DNA of 64,000 nt from Acinetobacter sp. 10FS3-1 (GCF_013343215.1 NZ_CP039143.1:992001-1056000); one strand, 5' to 3'; shown: positions 39,191 to 48,555, numbered from the stretch's first letter. Notes: a model not told the origin generated them from the sequence alone. Made by a program: numbers and translations.

Positions 39191-39922
39191 TTATTCGAGT
39201 ATTAATCTGGCATTTTGAGCTTGTATAGGGCGATTATTAGGATGTTCCATTAATTTTGAGAACGCTTTAATTTGCTTTGCTGATGCCTGTTGAACATCTT
39301 TGAGAACAATCCATCTAACGCCTTCTGAACAAGGTGGTGTAGTTAATGAACCATTAAAACGATAATAATCAAGATTTTCTGGTAAAAATGCACTTGCTAT
39401 ATCTTGGTGTTTTAAAGTTTTTGTATCACCTGCAGTTTTAGGAAATTCCTTCCATAATTTAGCAAGTTTTTCATTCTTTTTGCCTTCTTCAAACATTAGG
39501 GCCACCACTGTTAATTCACCTTCTGGTGATGCATGAACTAAATGCATTTCCATTGGGTAGGTTTTGCCATGAATTCTATTTTCACTCGGGCTGTGTAAAT
39601 GGAATTGTTTTAATTCAAATTTTTTATTGTCTAATAACAAGTAATTACCTTCGTTGAAATTCACTTGTACCGTACGTGCATTATTAATAATGCTTTTAGA
39701 GTTAGATACATAATTGAACTTCAATGGAGGTAATTCTGCTTTTATAGTTTGATCAATGTTAATTGGTGACTGGTTTTTACCATTACATGCAGCATATTTT
39801 TCACTGATATCAGCCCAGTGCTCGGGTGCTTGTTGATTTGCATAGCCCCAATCTAAATTAGCTCCAGCGAATGCTGCATTAGACGCAAAGAGCGTTAAAA
39901 CCATAAGTGCTTTAAATTTCAT
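39191..39922 (-). CDS. Alpha-class carbonic anhydrase, periplasmic
   Basis: Zinc enzyme interconverting CO2 and bicarbonate. Signal peptide MKFKALMVLTLFASNAAFA (cleaved at Ala19-Gly20), mature domain beginning LDWGYANQQAPEHWADIS. Zinc ligands: two His in KQFHLHSPSEN and one in MEMHLVHASPEG. The gatekeeper block is FNGSLTTPPCSEGVRWIVLK. A cysteine in YAACNGKNQSPINI and one in TPPCSEG are the usual disulfide pair. It has 243 residues, normal for secreted bacterial alpha-CAs. It is transcribed away from the BLUF gene's end, alone. Confidence 0.93.
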   Translation of the reverse strand: MKFKALMVLTLFASNAAFAGANLDWGYANQQAPEHWADISEKYAACNGKNQSPINIDQTIKAELPPLKFNYVSNSKSIINNARTVQVNFNEGNYLLLDNKKFELKQFHLHSPSENRIHGKTYPMEMHLVHASPEGELTVVALMFEEGKKNEKLAKLWKEFPKTAGDTKTLKHQDIASAFLPENLDYYRFNGSLTTPPCSEGVRWIVLKDVQQASAKQIKAFSKLMEHPNNRPIQAQNARLILE

Positions 39923-40476
39923 TTTTAACTCAATGTTGAGGTTGATAAAAGAATTTTAATTATAGTCAGTAATATAAAAGGAAACTTAAAAGCCTGTTTA
40001 TTTATTAAACAACTATGTTTTTATGAGTCATAATTATCATTTGTATGGGCTGATTTTAACCAATATTAAAGAAAATACTTTATCCAATAGATAGACAATA
40101 AAGTCCAACTTATTGCTATGCATTAAAAATAGAGAAAATTTTTAAACTACCGCTCTTCTAAAAAGTTATCTCTAGCGGATTAATCAGCATCACCTAAAGC
40201 TGTATTAGAACGTGATTAAGTTTCCCTGAAATTAACCTAATACCAATTATATTAAGCTGCACAATATATTCTATGCTATTAATTCTTATATGTTTTTTAA
40301 GTTAAAATCCTAGACACTGGTCTAGGATTTTCTTATTTCATATACACCCATTATATTAAATGGAGATAGATTCAGTTGAGATCTATGTAGCAGCTTTAGG
40401 CCTGTTACTATGCCGGCAAATACAGATAGCACATCCTATTCAACTTAAAATAATTTTAGGTTTTAGATCGCACTCT
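39923..40476. other. AT-rich intergenic region containing direct-repeat copy 1
   Basis: No open frame of note. The right half holds the ~150-bp repeat (40219-40370) with a terminator-like hairpin. The left part must hold the carbonic anhydrase promoter (minus strand). Confidence 0.5.
40219..40370. repeat. ~150-bp diverged direct repeat, copy 1, with hairpin
   Basis: It resembles 42697-42848 across its whole length, including AAATTAACCTAATA near the left end, TTTTTTAAGTT before the hairpin and CCATTATATTAAATGGA after it. The hairpin (AATCCTAGAC with GTCTAGGATT, 40306-40315 and 40320-40329) is flanked by T-runs on both strands, so can terminate in either direction. It lies about 110 bp beyond the stop of the SDR gene. 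Confidence 0.75.
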
Positions 40477-41253
40477 TTAATCCAGTGTTTGTACACCACC
40501 ACCATTTACAAATAAGGTTTGGCCAGAAACCCATGATGAAAGAGGTGAGGCAAAGAATAATACAGCTCTCGCGATATCTTCTGGCTCACCTAATCGTTGT
40601 AATGGGGTATGGGAAAGCATTCTTTTTTCAATGTCAGGCTGCAGTACTTTTTCTAATGCTGCGGTACGAATCGCTCCAGGTCCTACCGCATTAATACGTA
40701 TATTCGGACCAAAATCATGGGCCAAATTAGCGACCATATGGTTTAAAGCAGCTTTTGATGATGCATATCCGCTCATAGCAGGGCTTTTGTTAATTGAACT
40801 CATAGAGCTGATATTTATTATTGAACCATAGCCAGCTTTATTCATATGCGGTGCGACGAGTTGACACAATCGCCAAGCAGCAAACACATTAAGCTGAAAA
40901 TCACGCTCTATAGTATCTACGCTAATTTGATCAGGAGATTCACGGCCGCCGCCGCCGCCTCCCGCATTGTTCACTAAGATGTGAATATGGCCAAAGGTTT
41001 CGATTGTTTTATTCACTGCATTGACCAATTGATCATCTTGCAGAATATTGCATGCAACATATTGTATGTTGCGTCCGGTCAGCTGCTTGATTTCTTCTGC
41101 TGTATGTTTAGCTGCTTCTACATTTAAATCGGCAATCATAACGTCCGAGCCTGCTTGTGCAAGAATGAGAGCGCTGGCTTTCCCAATACCTGCTGCACCG
41201 CCTGTTACAAGTGCTATTTTATTCGTCAGTGATAATAAACTTTGTGGCATCAT
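40477..41253 (-). CDS. SDR family oxidoreductase (7-alpha-hydroxysteroid dehydrogenase-like)
   Basis: A 258-residue classical short-chain dehydrogenase. Cofactor motif ALVTGGAAGIGKASALIL (TGxxxGIG) with an Asp in MIADLN, favouring NAD(H). NNAGGGGGGRESPDQ, then the catalytic Ser-Tyr-Lys in INISSMSS and YASSKAALNHM, and NAVGPGAIRTAALEKVL. The glycine-rich NAGGGG loop and overall order resemble HdhA-type 7-alpha-hydroxysteroid dehydrogenases, but the substrate cannot be fixed. It lies 95 bp downstream of the lipase-like gene in the same direction, enclosed with it by direct repeats. Confidence 0.85.
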   Translation of the reverse strand: MMPQSLLSLTNKIALVTGGAAGIGKASALILAQAGSDVMIADLNVEAAKHTAEEIKQLTGRNIQYVACNILQDDQLVNAVNKTIETFGHIHILVNNAGGGGGGRESPDQISVDTIERDFQLNVFAAWRLCQLVAPHMNKAGYGSIINISSMSSINKSPAMSGYASSKAALNHMVANLAHDFGPNIRINAVGPGAIRTAALEKVLQPDIEKRMLSHTPLQRLGEPEDIARAVLFFASPLSSWVSGQTLFVNGGGVQTLD

Positions 41254-41348
41254 TTTGATTTATTCCCATATGTATATTAAGACTCGAAATATTTTAACTG
41301 TTCTACGGCAGAGTTTTATTTTGAGTTCAAAATCCTAAATCTACCGCA

Positions 41349-42551
41349 TCATTTTGAATTGCAGGTATTTACAATTTTCCCTTGTTCAACTGAATTGATA
41401 AAGCTTCCAATCAGGAGTTCACTTTGTCTTAAAGAGTCACGATGATCTCCATTTTTGATTAGGTGAAAGGAAATAGGTTTTTGCTTCTTACATACTTGCT
41501 GATAGTAAGCATAAGTACCACGGTAATCTACCAGCTGATCTTTATCACCTTGTACAATGAGCGTTGGCACAATAGGTGTCATATTCTCAATAGACTGTTT
41601 TTTTAAATAATTTGTCAAAGGTGCCAAATTTACATTTGGTTTAAAAACTGTTTGAGGTGCTGCCTTTAGCTCAGATTGTAATTCTGACAAACAGCGATTA
41701 CGTGCATAATTTAGAACTTTAGCCATGTCTGAGCTAACTAACTTTGCTGGAGCCAGGCTAGGATCTGCGGCTTCTGCTCCCAAAAGCACAATTGGAAAAA
41801 ATGCGGCCACACCGGTTTCAATTGGAGTATGGGTTGTTACGTATTCAGCGATTCCTTGGTATTGATAGCCACCTGGTGCGAGTGCAATGGCACCTTTTAA
41901 ATTGAGCTCAGGTGCATCTTTTCGGCCATCAGTAGCAACCTTAAGGGAAGCTGCACCTCCTTGACTATGACCCATAACATACCAGTCTTTACTAAATTTA
42001 TAAGGCTTTAAAAGGTGGGCTGCCCGGACAGCATCAACGACAGTATATAACTGACTTTGTGCATTCATATAAGGATGTCCACCGGGGGTACCTAAACCCT
42101 GATAATCAGGGGCGACGACTGCATATCCGCGAGCAAGCCAGGCATTTAGTGCTTTCGCAGCAATTTGTTGATAAGGATGAACTGGACCGTCGGCATAATC
42201 TCCTGAAGGCGCACAAGTGTCTGCTACACCAGTTGTCCCATGAGCCCAAGCAAGAACAGGCCAACCTCCTTGGGGTACTTTACCTTTAGGGAGTAAGAGA
42301 TATCCTGAAGTTACAATTGGTTCAGACTGTACTCCACGACTACGGTAAGTGATCAAGAACCGCTGTGAAGCATTGGTAAATAGATCGATATTCTCTTCTT
42401 TTATCGATAGGATTGTTCCTGGTGTTCTACTGGAGATATTCGACGTTTGGACTTTATCATTATTGGGAAAGACAGGAGAGGCTATTGCATATGTGGAGTT
42501 GAAGCAAAGGCAGCTTACGACCAATTTTAGAATGGGATATTTAATTTTCAT
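41349..42551 (-). CDS. Secreted lipase-like alpha/beta hydrolase
   Basis: About 400 residues with signal peptide (MKIKYPILKLVVSCLCFNST, then YAIASPV). The fold is that of the secretory lipase (LIP) family: TSGYLLLPKG, VLAWAHGTTGVADTCAPSGD and APDYQGLGTPGGHPYM. The nucleophile elbow is YVMGHSQGGAASL, acid in VQGDKDQLVDY and His in NGDHRDSLRQS, so the triad is complete. An ATG 12 bases upstream (42563) would add MVPV. Neither has a clear ribosome binding site. The neighbourhood (SDR, phospholipase C) suggests extracellular lipid or steroid-ester breakdown. Confidence 0.85.
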   Translation of the reverse strand: MKIKYPILKLVVSCLCFNSTYAIASPVFPNNDKVQTSNISSRTPGTILSIKEENIDLFTNASQRFLITYRSRGVQSEPIVTSGYLLLPKGKVPQGGWPVLAWAHGTTGVADTCAPSGDYADGPVHPYQQIAAKALNAWLARGYAVVAPDYQGLGTPGGHPYMNAQSQLYTVVDAVRAAHLLKPYKFSKDWYVMGHSQGGAASLKVATDGRKDAPELNLKGAIALAPGGYQYQGIAEYVTTHTPIETGVAAFFPIVLLGAEAADPSLAPAKLVSSDMAKVLNYARNRCLSELQSELKAAPQTVFKPNVNLAPLTNYLKKQSIENMTPIVPTLIVQGDKDQLVDYRGTYAYYQQVCKKQKPISFHLIKNGDHRDSLRQSELLIGSFINSVEQGKIVNTCNSK

Positions 42552-42563
42552 TACTGGTACCAT

Positions 42564-43019
42564 CTTTATAATGTCATTCTTAATGTATCAGCTTTATCCT
42601 GCTTTCTAAATAAAGTATTAAAAATTCGGTATGAACCTAAGTTTTATAGTGATACTTGAAGCTTCTTTTATTATGTCACTTTCACAAAGATTATAAAGTT
42701 TTCCTAAAATTAACCTAATACACGTTATATGAAGCTTAAAAATTAAGTCTACGAAATTGATTTTTATGTATTTTTTAAGTTTAAAGCCTAGGTTGTGGTC
42801 TAGGCTTTTCTATTTTGTATAACAGCCATTATATTAAATGGATGATAATTATATGTAACCTTATATATTTTCTTATATTTTTTACTTTCCATTTTAAGGT
42901 TACAAGAAAAAGCAATCATGTTGATGTGAATCATATATCTGTGAAGTCATATTAGATATTACACCCTATTGTCATATCACTTATCTAAGGTATTAGCTTC
43001 TTTTCTATGGATAAAGCAA
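42564..43019. other. Intergenic region with direct-repeat copy 2
   Basis: Lies between the divergent lipase-like and phospholipase genes. Holds repeat copy 2 (42697-42848). No credible frame otherwise. Confidence 0.5.
42697..42848. repeat. ~150-bp diverged direct repeat, copy 2, with hairpin
   Basis: Same orientation as 40219-40370. The hairpin reads AAAGCCTAG (42783-42791) with CTAGGCTTT (42800-42808). Relative to copy 1 the T-A pair (40308/40327) is G-C here (42786/42805), a compensatory change that keeps the stem. The loop sequences differ freely. Confidence 0.75.
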
Positions 43020-43166
43020 ATGCTGAAAAAATTAAAGGGCAGTTTTAAGCCAACATATTTTCTGCCAATTTTACTCCTACTCACTGCCTGCAATGATTCA
43101 AATGATGATCAGTCTATAACTCCACCTGATAACTCCAAAGAACCATTAATACGTTGTGCACCATAA
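43020..43166 (+). CDS. Short lipoprotein-like ORF (48 aa), possibly truncated
   Basis: MLKKLKGSFKPTYFLPILLL is followed by the lipobox LLTAC and a short polar tail (NDSNDDQSITPPDNSKEPLI, then RCAP). A lipoprotein signal with only about 27 mature residues is unusual. The N-D-rich linker is the kind that normally precedes a folded domain, as in the lipoprotein at 50474. It is either a genuine mini-lipoprotein or the stump of a longer gene cut off when the phospholipase gene was acquired. It ends 20 bp before the phospholipase start. Confidence 0.45.
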   Translation: MLKKLKGSFKPTYFLPILLLLTACNDSNDDQSITPPDNSKEPLIRCAP

Positions 43167-43185
43167 AAGTAAAAAGGGAAATACT

Positions 43186-45414
43186 GTGATTAATCGTCGT
43201 CAATTTTTAGTAAATACGCTTAAGACAAGTTTTGGTGCTGCTGCCTTATCTACATTTCCAGCCAGTATCCAAAAAGCATTAGCTATTCCTGCAAATAATA
43301 AAACAGGAACAATCCAGGATGTTGAGCATGTCGTTATTTTAATGCAAGAAAACCGCTCATTTGACCATTATTTTGGAACATTAAAAGGGGTTCGCGGTTT
43401 TGCAGATCGTTTCACTATTCCTTTACAAAATGGGCGTAATGTTTGGCAACAACAACGTCGTGATGGTTCATTATTAACGCCCTTTCATTTAGATGGATCA
43501 ATGAATAATGCGCAACGCGCACCTGGTACGAATCATACTTGGATAGATAGCCAAAAAGCTTGGGACAATGGCCGAATGACCAATTGGCCAACGTATAAAA
43601 CTGATTATGCAATGGGTTATTTTAAAGAACAGGAAATCCCTTATCAGTTTGCTTTAGCTAATGCCTTTACCATTTGTGATGCATATCATTGTTCGATGCA
43701 TACAGGTACAGATGCCAATCGTTCATTTCATTTAACAGGTACTAATGGAGCAGTACCGACTGGTACGGCTTTTGTTAATAATGAATGGGATTGGATTGAT
43801 GGCGACCCCAAAAATGTTGATATCGGCTACACATGGAAAACTTATGCTGAACGTTTAGAAGAAGCTGGTATTAATTGGATTTGTTATCAAAATATGCCTG
43901 ATGAATGGGGCGATAACATGCTAGGGGCGTTTCGTACTTTTAAAAAAGCCAATATTGCTTCAGGTTATCCAGTTTCGAGTGGCGGTGCACCCAATAGCCC
44001 ATATAATAAGGCAGCACAAACTTTACCTTATAAAGCTTATGATGCGTCAACTGATAATGCTCAAAATCCACTCTATAAAGGCATAGCCAATACTTTACCT
44101 GGGAATAACCCTGAAGAGTTTTTAGATGCTTTTAAAAGGGATATAAAAACAGGAAAATTACCTCAAGTTTCCTGGATCAATGCACCATCAATCTATTGTG
44201 AGCATCCTGGACCATCAAGCCCAGTACAAGGTGCCTGGTTTATTCAAGAAATTTTGGATGCTCTAACAGCAGTACCGGAGGTTTGGAGTAAAACAGTTTT
44301 CTTAATTAATTTTGATGAAAATGATGGTTATTTTGATCATGTTCCATCTCCATCTGCTCCCACGCTTCAAGCAAATAATACATATGCAGGAAAATCAACG
44401 CTCAGCGAAGCCGATATGCAACATGAATATTATGTACATGATGCGCCACTGGGAAGTACCAGTCAGCCTAAAAAAGATAATGGCGTGTATGGGCCTGGTC
44501 CACGTGTACCATTATTTGTAATTTCACCTTGGAGTCGTGGTGGGATCGTTAATTCTCAAGTATTTGATCATACTTCGGTACTAATGTTTTTAGAAAAGCG
44601 TTTTGGTGTAACAGAAAGCAATATCAGCCCTTATCGTCGCGCAATTTGTGGTGACCTCACTTCGGCCTTTAACTTTGAGAATCCAAATGATGATGTGTTA
44701 CCAGAATTGAGTGGTAAAAAAACTCGTGAGCAAGCAGATCTGCTCCGCTCAGAACAACAAAAATTACCGAATGTTCCAATTCCAACCCATTTAAAACTCC
44801 CAATTCAAACTAGCGGAATTCGGCGTTCTAAAGCATTGCCTTATGAATTACATACCAGTGCCCGTTGTCAAAACGATGGAACAGTTAAGCTCATCTTCTC
44901 TAATACAGGTACACAAGGCGCAGTTTTTCATGTCTATGACAAGTTAAACCTTGATACGATTCCGCGTCGGTACATTGTAGAAGCAGGAAAAACACTAGAT
45001 GATGTCTGGAAGGTACAACAGGATAACCAGGGAATGTACGACCTTTGGGTGCTCGGTCCAAACGGCTATCATCGACATTTTCGAGGAGATCTAAACCGCA
45101 ATAAATACTTAGAAATCAATCCTGAAATACGAGTGTGTTATGACATTAATAATGGCAATGCCTATGTGGATTTGCTTAATATTTCGACTAAAGAAATCGA
45201 TTTTATTTTAACACCTCTTGCTTATCGTACAGATGAGTCTATTAAAATTAATGTTAAAGCTCAACAGACTGTTACTCATTACTGGGATTTGGGAGAAGCA
45301 TGGCAATGGTATGATTTTGCTGTTACATGTAGTCAAGATAATAAGTTTTATAGGCGCTTTGCTGGTCGTGTAGAGATAGGTAAAGACTCTGTTAGCGATC
45401 CAGCAATGGTTTAA
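43186..45414 (+). CDS. plc: Phosphocholine-specific phospholipase C, Tat-exported
   Basis: A 742-residue member of the PlcH/PlcN-type phospholipase C family, hydrolysing phosphatidylcholine-type lipids outside the cytoplasm. The GTG at 43186 has AAGGGAA upstream and gives a twin-arginine signal (NRRQFLVNTLKTSFGAAALS … ALA). Catalytic-domain motifs: VVILMQENRSFDHYFGTLKG, HLTGTNGAVPTGT, NFDENDGYFDHVPSP and PLFVISPWSRGG. Two C-terminal beta domains of the DUF756 type occupy about residues 520-730. In-frame codons back to 43156 overlap the preceding small ORF and are not needed. Confidence 0.92.
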   Translation: MINRRQFLVNTLKTSFGAAALSTFPASIQKALAIPANNKTGTIQDVEHVVILMQENRSFDHYFGTLKGVRGFADRFTIPLQNGRNVWQQQRRDGSLLTPFHLDGSMNNAQRAPGTNHTWIDSQKAWDNGRMTNWPTYKTDYAMGYFKEQEIPYQFALANAFTICDAYHCSMHTGTDANRSFHLTGTNGAVPTGTAFVNNEWDWIDGDPKNVDIGYTWKTYAERLEEAGINWICYQNMPDEWGDNMLGAFRTFKKANIASGYPVSSGGAPNSPYNKAAQTLPYKAYDASTDNAQNPLYKGIANTLPGNNPEEFLDAFKRDIKTGKLPQVSWINAPSIYCEHPGPSSPVQGAWFIQEILDALTAVPEVWSKTVFLINFDENDGYFDHVPSPSAPTLQANNTYAGKSTLSEADMQHEYYVHDAPLGSTSQPKKDNGVYGPGPRVPLFVISPWSRGGIVNSQVFDHTSVLMFLEKRFGVTESNISPYRRAICGDLTSAFNFENPNDDVLPELSGKKTREQADLLRSEQQKLPNVPIPTHLKLPIQTSGIRRSKALPYELHTSARCQNDGTVKLIFSNTGTQGAVFHVYDKLNLDTIPRRYIVEAGKTLDDVWKVQQDNQGMYDLWVLGPNGYHRHFRGDLNRNKYLEINPEIRVCYDINNGNAYVDLLNISTKEIDFILTPLAYRTDESIKINVKAQQTVTHYWDLGEAWQWYDFAVTCSQDNKFYRRFAGRVEIGKDSVSDPAMV

Positions 45415-45450
45415 GAGTTTCCATTATCGAATTTCAATATTCACCTTTTA

Positions 45451-45492
45451 AGCTTATTCAGTACTATATTTCATAACTGAATAAGCTTTTTT
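45451..45492 (+). terminator. Terminator of the phospholipase gene
   Basis: A perfect 12-bp stem, AGCTTATTCAGT with ACTGAATAAGCT, then six T. Confidence 0.88.
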
Positions 45493-45635
45493 ATAATGGT
45501 TTTTTTAGCATTAGTTATAAGAGCTAAACTATGGTTGCTACACTTTAAATATTATCGCTCTAATGGTTTATGTTTTTTCGATCCTAGACAGTATCGTGGA
45601 CAATCGATTTCTCTAAATTCTTAAAATATTTCTGC

Positions 45636-46023
45636 TTAAAGACTTAACCGACCATTTGCAGAATGCCTTCTGACCCGATTGTAATAGACTTTAATATAGT
45701 CAAATAAGACAGCTTTTGCCTCTTTTCGAGTGATCAACACATTGCCATGTAGCACATGGGCTTTTAAATGGGTGAAAGAAGCTTTTGCATAATTAAACGC
45801 ATCACACCAATGGATGGTCTATTCGATGGCTGGTTTGCCAACCGAAAATAGAACGCTAAACAGATCCAACATTACACATCAATACAGCTAACAAGGTTTG
45901 GATAAGGGATATAGTGAATATCTGTTGTCCTGAGACGCATTGCTTCGCAAGGCTTGGCTGAGTGACTGTAAATTGGCGTGTAGGCAAACGATGGTTCGAA
46001 TCACTTGTATGCTTGCATTTACC
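45636..46023 (-). pseudogene. 3' remnant of an IS3-family transposase (orfB), interrupted by IS66
   Basis: The minus strand reads SFTHLKAHVLHGNVLITRKE, then KAVLFDYIKVYYNRVRRHSA and NGRLSL with stop at 45636. This is the C-terminal end of an IS3-family OrfB. Upstream of it (towards 46023) are further pieces in frame with the fragment beyond the IS66 insertion (KHTSDSNHRLPTRQFTVTQP). The middle of the protein, with the first catalytic Asp residues, is missing or scrambled, so the element was already decayed. Confidence 0.75.
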
Positions 46024-46109
46024 GTAAGCATCCGGCTAACACAGCCTTACCAAGCGATCCTATAAGCCTTAATTTAGTTCCCACCTAAAAACAAGTGGGG
46101 ACTTAATCC

Positions 46110-46493
46110 ATGAACATGGATATATATTCAGCAACACCTCCTGTTGCTAAAAAACGCAGAACATACAGCAAAGAATTCAAACTCAGTATTGTCAATGCCT
46201 GCAAAAATCCTAATACCTCGATCGCTTCGGTCGCACTGCAACATAGTATTAATGCCAACCTTGTCAGTCGTTGGATCAGGATCTTCAGCCATCATGAGGG
46301 TGCCGTGCAGGATCCTACTCATGTGAATCCAGCATTTATTGCTTTGCCTTACACTGCTGCAATCAGCCAACCTATTGATGAGAGGATCACGTTGTGTATC
46401 ACCGTGCCTCATACGAATAATGATATTCAGCTAAAATGGCAGACATCAGAAATACCTGCCTTGGCAGAATTACTCAAGGCACTTGCAACATGA
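46110..46493 (+). CDS. tnpA: IS66 accessory protein TnpA
   Basis: 127 residues. The N-terminal helix-turn-helix of IS66 TnpA is visible (KKRRTYSKEFKLSIVNACKN, then SIASVALQHSINANLVSRWI). The C-terminal half is variable. The stop codon overlaps the tnpB start (ATGA at 46490), the usual IS66 coupling. The protein is needed with TnpB for IS66 transposition, probably in DNA binding. Confidence 0.9.
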   Translation: MNMDIYSATPPVAKKRRTYSKEFKLSIVNACKNPNTSIASVALQHSINANLVSRWIRIFSHHEGAVQDPTHVNPAFIALPYTAAISQPIDERITLCITVPHTNNDIQLKWQTSEIPALAELLKALAT

Positions 46494-46825
46494 TCCGCAT
46501 TGATGAAATCTGGTTGTCTACTCAGCCCATGGACATGCGTGCAGGTATGGATACGACCATGGCTCAGGTGGTGAGAGCCTTTGGCTACATCAAACCGCAT
46601 TGTGCTTACCTGTTCTGTAATAAACGTGGCCATCGCATGAAAGTACTGGTACATGATGGATTGGGCATCTGGCTGTGTGCCAGGCGGCTGGAACAGGGCA
46701 AATTTCACTGGGCTCAAGTTCACCAAGGTGAAAGCGTGGCCCTCAGCCCGGAACAGTTACAGGCACTGATCCAAGGTTTGCCCTGGCAGCGCATTGGACG
46801 ACAGCAGGTGGTGACGATGCTTTAA
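46490..46825 (+). CDS. tnpB: IS66 accessory protein TnpB
   Basis: 111 residues of the IS66 Orf2 family: MDMRAGMDTTMAQVVRAFG, HCAYLFCNKRGHRMKVLVHD, and GLGIWLCARRLEQGKFHW are all standard family blocks. The start is the ATG overlapping the tnpA stop. An in-frame start at 46436 would lie deep within tnpA. Confidence 0.93.
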   Translation: MIRIDEIWLSTQPMDMRAGMDTTMAQVVRAFGYIKPHCAYLFCNKRGHRMKVLVHDGLGIWLCARRLEQGKFHWAQVHQGESVALSPEQLQALIQGLPWQRIGRQQVVTML

Positions 46826-46899
46826 ACCAGGCTGTTCCATTCTGCTATTCTCCAAACGTTCTATTTCATTCTTCTCATGACCTCAGGCATACTGCGGTC

Positions 46900-48525
46900 A
46901 TGAATACGCTGCCTGACTTAAGCCAACTGACCCATGAACAACTGCTGGAATTCACCAGGCAGTTGGCGCTGCAGCATCAGTCTCTAGCACAATCAAACCA
47001 GCAATTAGATGCCAGAGTTCAACATCTTGAAGTCACCAATCAGCAATTAGATTCTAAAGTTCAACATCTTTCTATTCTCAATCAAAAATACGAGCATGAA
47101 CTCGCACTATTTAAACAGCACAAATTCGGCAGTAAAAACGAACATCTCACTGCAAAACAAATCCATCTTTGGGATGAAGCGGTCGAAGAAGATATTGCAG
47201 CCGTTGATCTGGAACTGGAACGGCTGAATGCAGATAAAACCGATGCAGCGACACACAAAGCCAAAGCAAATAAACCTAAACGTCGACTGCTGCCCGATCA
47301 TCTACACACCATCCGTATTGAGCATGAACCTGCATCAACCCAATGCAGTTGTGGCTGCCAGTTACGTCGTATCGGCGAAGATATCAGTGAAAAACTGCAT
47401 TTCAGACCGGCACAGTTCTACAAGGAACAGCATGTCCGTGGCAAATGGGTCTGTGATCAGTGTGACACCCTGACTCAGCAAGCGATGCCTGCCTATGTGA
47501 TTGATAAAGGCATTGCTTCACCTGAACTGCTCAGCCATGTGCTGGTATCGAAGTATGCCGATCATTTACCGCTGTACCGTCAGCGTCTGATCTATCAGCG
47601 GGCGGGAATCGAGCTTTCTAGATCAACGTTATCTGACTGGATAGGTCGCTGCGGTGTAGAACTGGAGCCTCTGGCCAATGCCTTAAAAGAGGTGGTACTA
47701 CAACAGCAGGTGCTGCATGCAGATGAAACACCGGTCACCATCATGCGGATGGGTGAGAATGATAAAAAACCGAAGAAAGGTTATGTCTGGGCCTATGCCA
47801 CTACACAGTACAATCCAGTTCAGGCGGTGATCTATGACTTTCAGGATAGTCGTTCAGGCCAGCATGCTGCAGAGTTCTTGAAAGGCTGGCAGGGTTATCT
47901 AGTCTGTGATGATTACAGTGGTTATAAAGCACGCTTTAAATCAGGCCAGGTCATTGAGGTGGGCTGCATGGCCCATGCACGTCGTAAATTCCATGAACTG
48001 CATGTAACTGGGAAAAGTCAGGTCGCTGAACAGGCATTAGTGCTGATTCAGAAACTGTATGCGATAGAAGCAGAGCTCAGGAAAAAGACCGATGGTACAG
48101 CGGAAGACCGCCGCGAATACCGACAACAGCATAGTCAACCAGTGATGCAACAACTATATGAATGGCTCAACCAACATCATCTGACGGTGCCATCGAGTTC
48201 TCCCACCGCCAAGGCCATCAATTACACTCTGAAGCGTTGGCCAGCTTTAAGCCGCTATTTGGATGATGGCAATCTACCGATTTGCAATAATTGGGTAGAG
48301 AATCAAATGCGACCTTGGGCCTTAGGGCGCAAGAACTGGCTGTTTGCTGGCTCGCTGCGCAGCGGCCAGCGAGCGGCGAATATCATGACTTTAATCCAGT
48401 CAGCAAAGCTGAATGGCTTGGATCCGTATGCCTATTTAAGTGATGTGCTGAAAAGGCTGCCGACACATAAAGTGACCCAGATTGAAGAGTTACTGCCACA
48501 CTGCTGGAAACCTAAATCGAATTAA
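46900..48525 (+). CDS. tnpC: IS66 transposase TnpC
   Basis: 541 residues. An N-terminal leucine-zipper-like region has two near-identical units (SNQQLDARVQHLEV and TNQQLDSKVQHLSI, residues about 33-65). A zinc-finger segment follows (QCSCGCQLRRIGEDI … WVCDQCDTLT), then the DDE domain: Asp in VLHADETPVTIM, Asp in YLVCDDYSGYKA, and Glu in NNWVENQMRPWALGRKNWLF. The frame is uninterrupted, so the element is potentially functional. Confidence 0.94.
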   Translation: MNTLPDLSQLTHEQLLEFTRQLALQHQSLAQSNQQLDARVQHLEVTNQQLDSKVQHLSILNQKYEHELALFKQHKFGSKNEHLTAKQIHLWDEAVEEDIAAVDLELERLNADKTDAATHKAKANKPKRRLLPDHLHTIRIEHEPASTQCSCGCQLRRIGEDISEKLHFRPAQFYKEQHVRGKWVCDQCDTLTQQAMPAYVIDKGIASPELLSHVLVSKYADHLPLYRQRLIYQRAGIELSRSTLSDWIGRCGVELEPLANALKEVVLQQQVLHADETPVTIMRMGENDKKPKKGYVWAYATTQYNPVQAVIYDFQDSRSGQHAAEFLKGWQGYLVCDDYSGYKARFKSGQVIEVGCMAHARRKFHELHVTGKSQVAEQALVLIQKLYAIEAELRKKTDGTAEDRREYRQQHSQPVMQQLYEWLNQHHLTVPSSSPTAKAINYTLKRWPALSRYLDDGNLPICNNWVENQMRPWALGRKNWLFAGSLRSGQRAANIMTLIQSAKLNGLDPYAYLSDVLKRLPTHKVTQIEELLPHCWKPKSN

Positions 48526-48555
48526 AAATTGGTATGGGATTCAGCGGACGCTTAC

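Larger units (their letters stand above)
46024..48555 (+). mobile_element. IS66-family insertion sequence, 2532 bp, apparently complete
   Basis: The left end is GTAAGCATCCGGCTAA and the right end, reversed, GTAAGCGTCCGCTGAA, both starting with the GTAA typical of IS66. The element is flanked by an identical 8-bp duplication CATTTACC (46016-46023 and 48556-48563), the known IS66 target-duplication length. It contains tnpA, tnpB and tnpC, all open, and has landed inside an older, decayed IS3-family element. Confidence 0.93.

Noticed and set aside
40219..42848. Composite transposon or MITE pair around the SDR/lipase genes
   Set aside because: The flanking copies are direct, lack terminal inverted repeats and carry no transposase. 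A duplication or recombination scar fits better.
46900..47100. Repeated units at the start of tnpC considered as a DNA repeat array
   Set aside because: They are two coding units of a leucine-zipper-like segment in the transposase, not a CRISPR or independent repeat.
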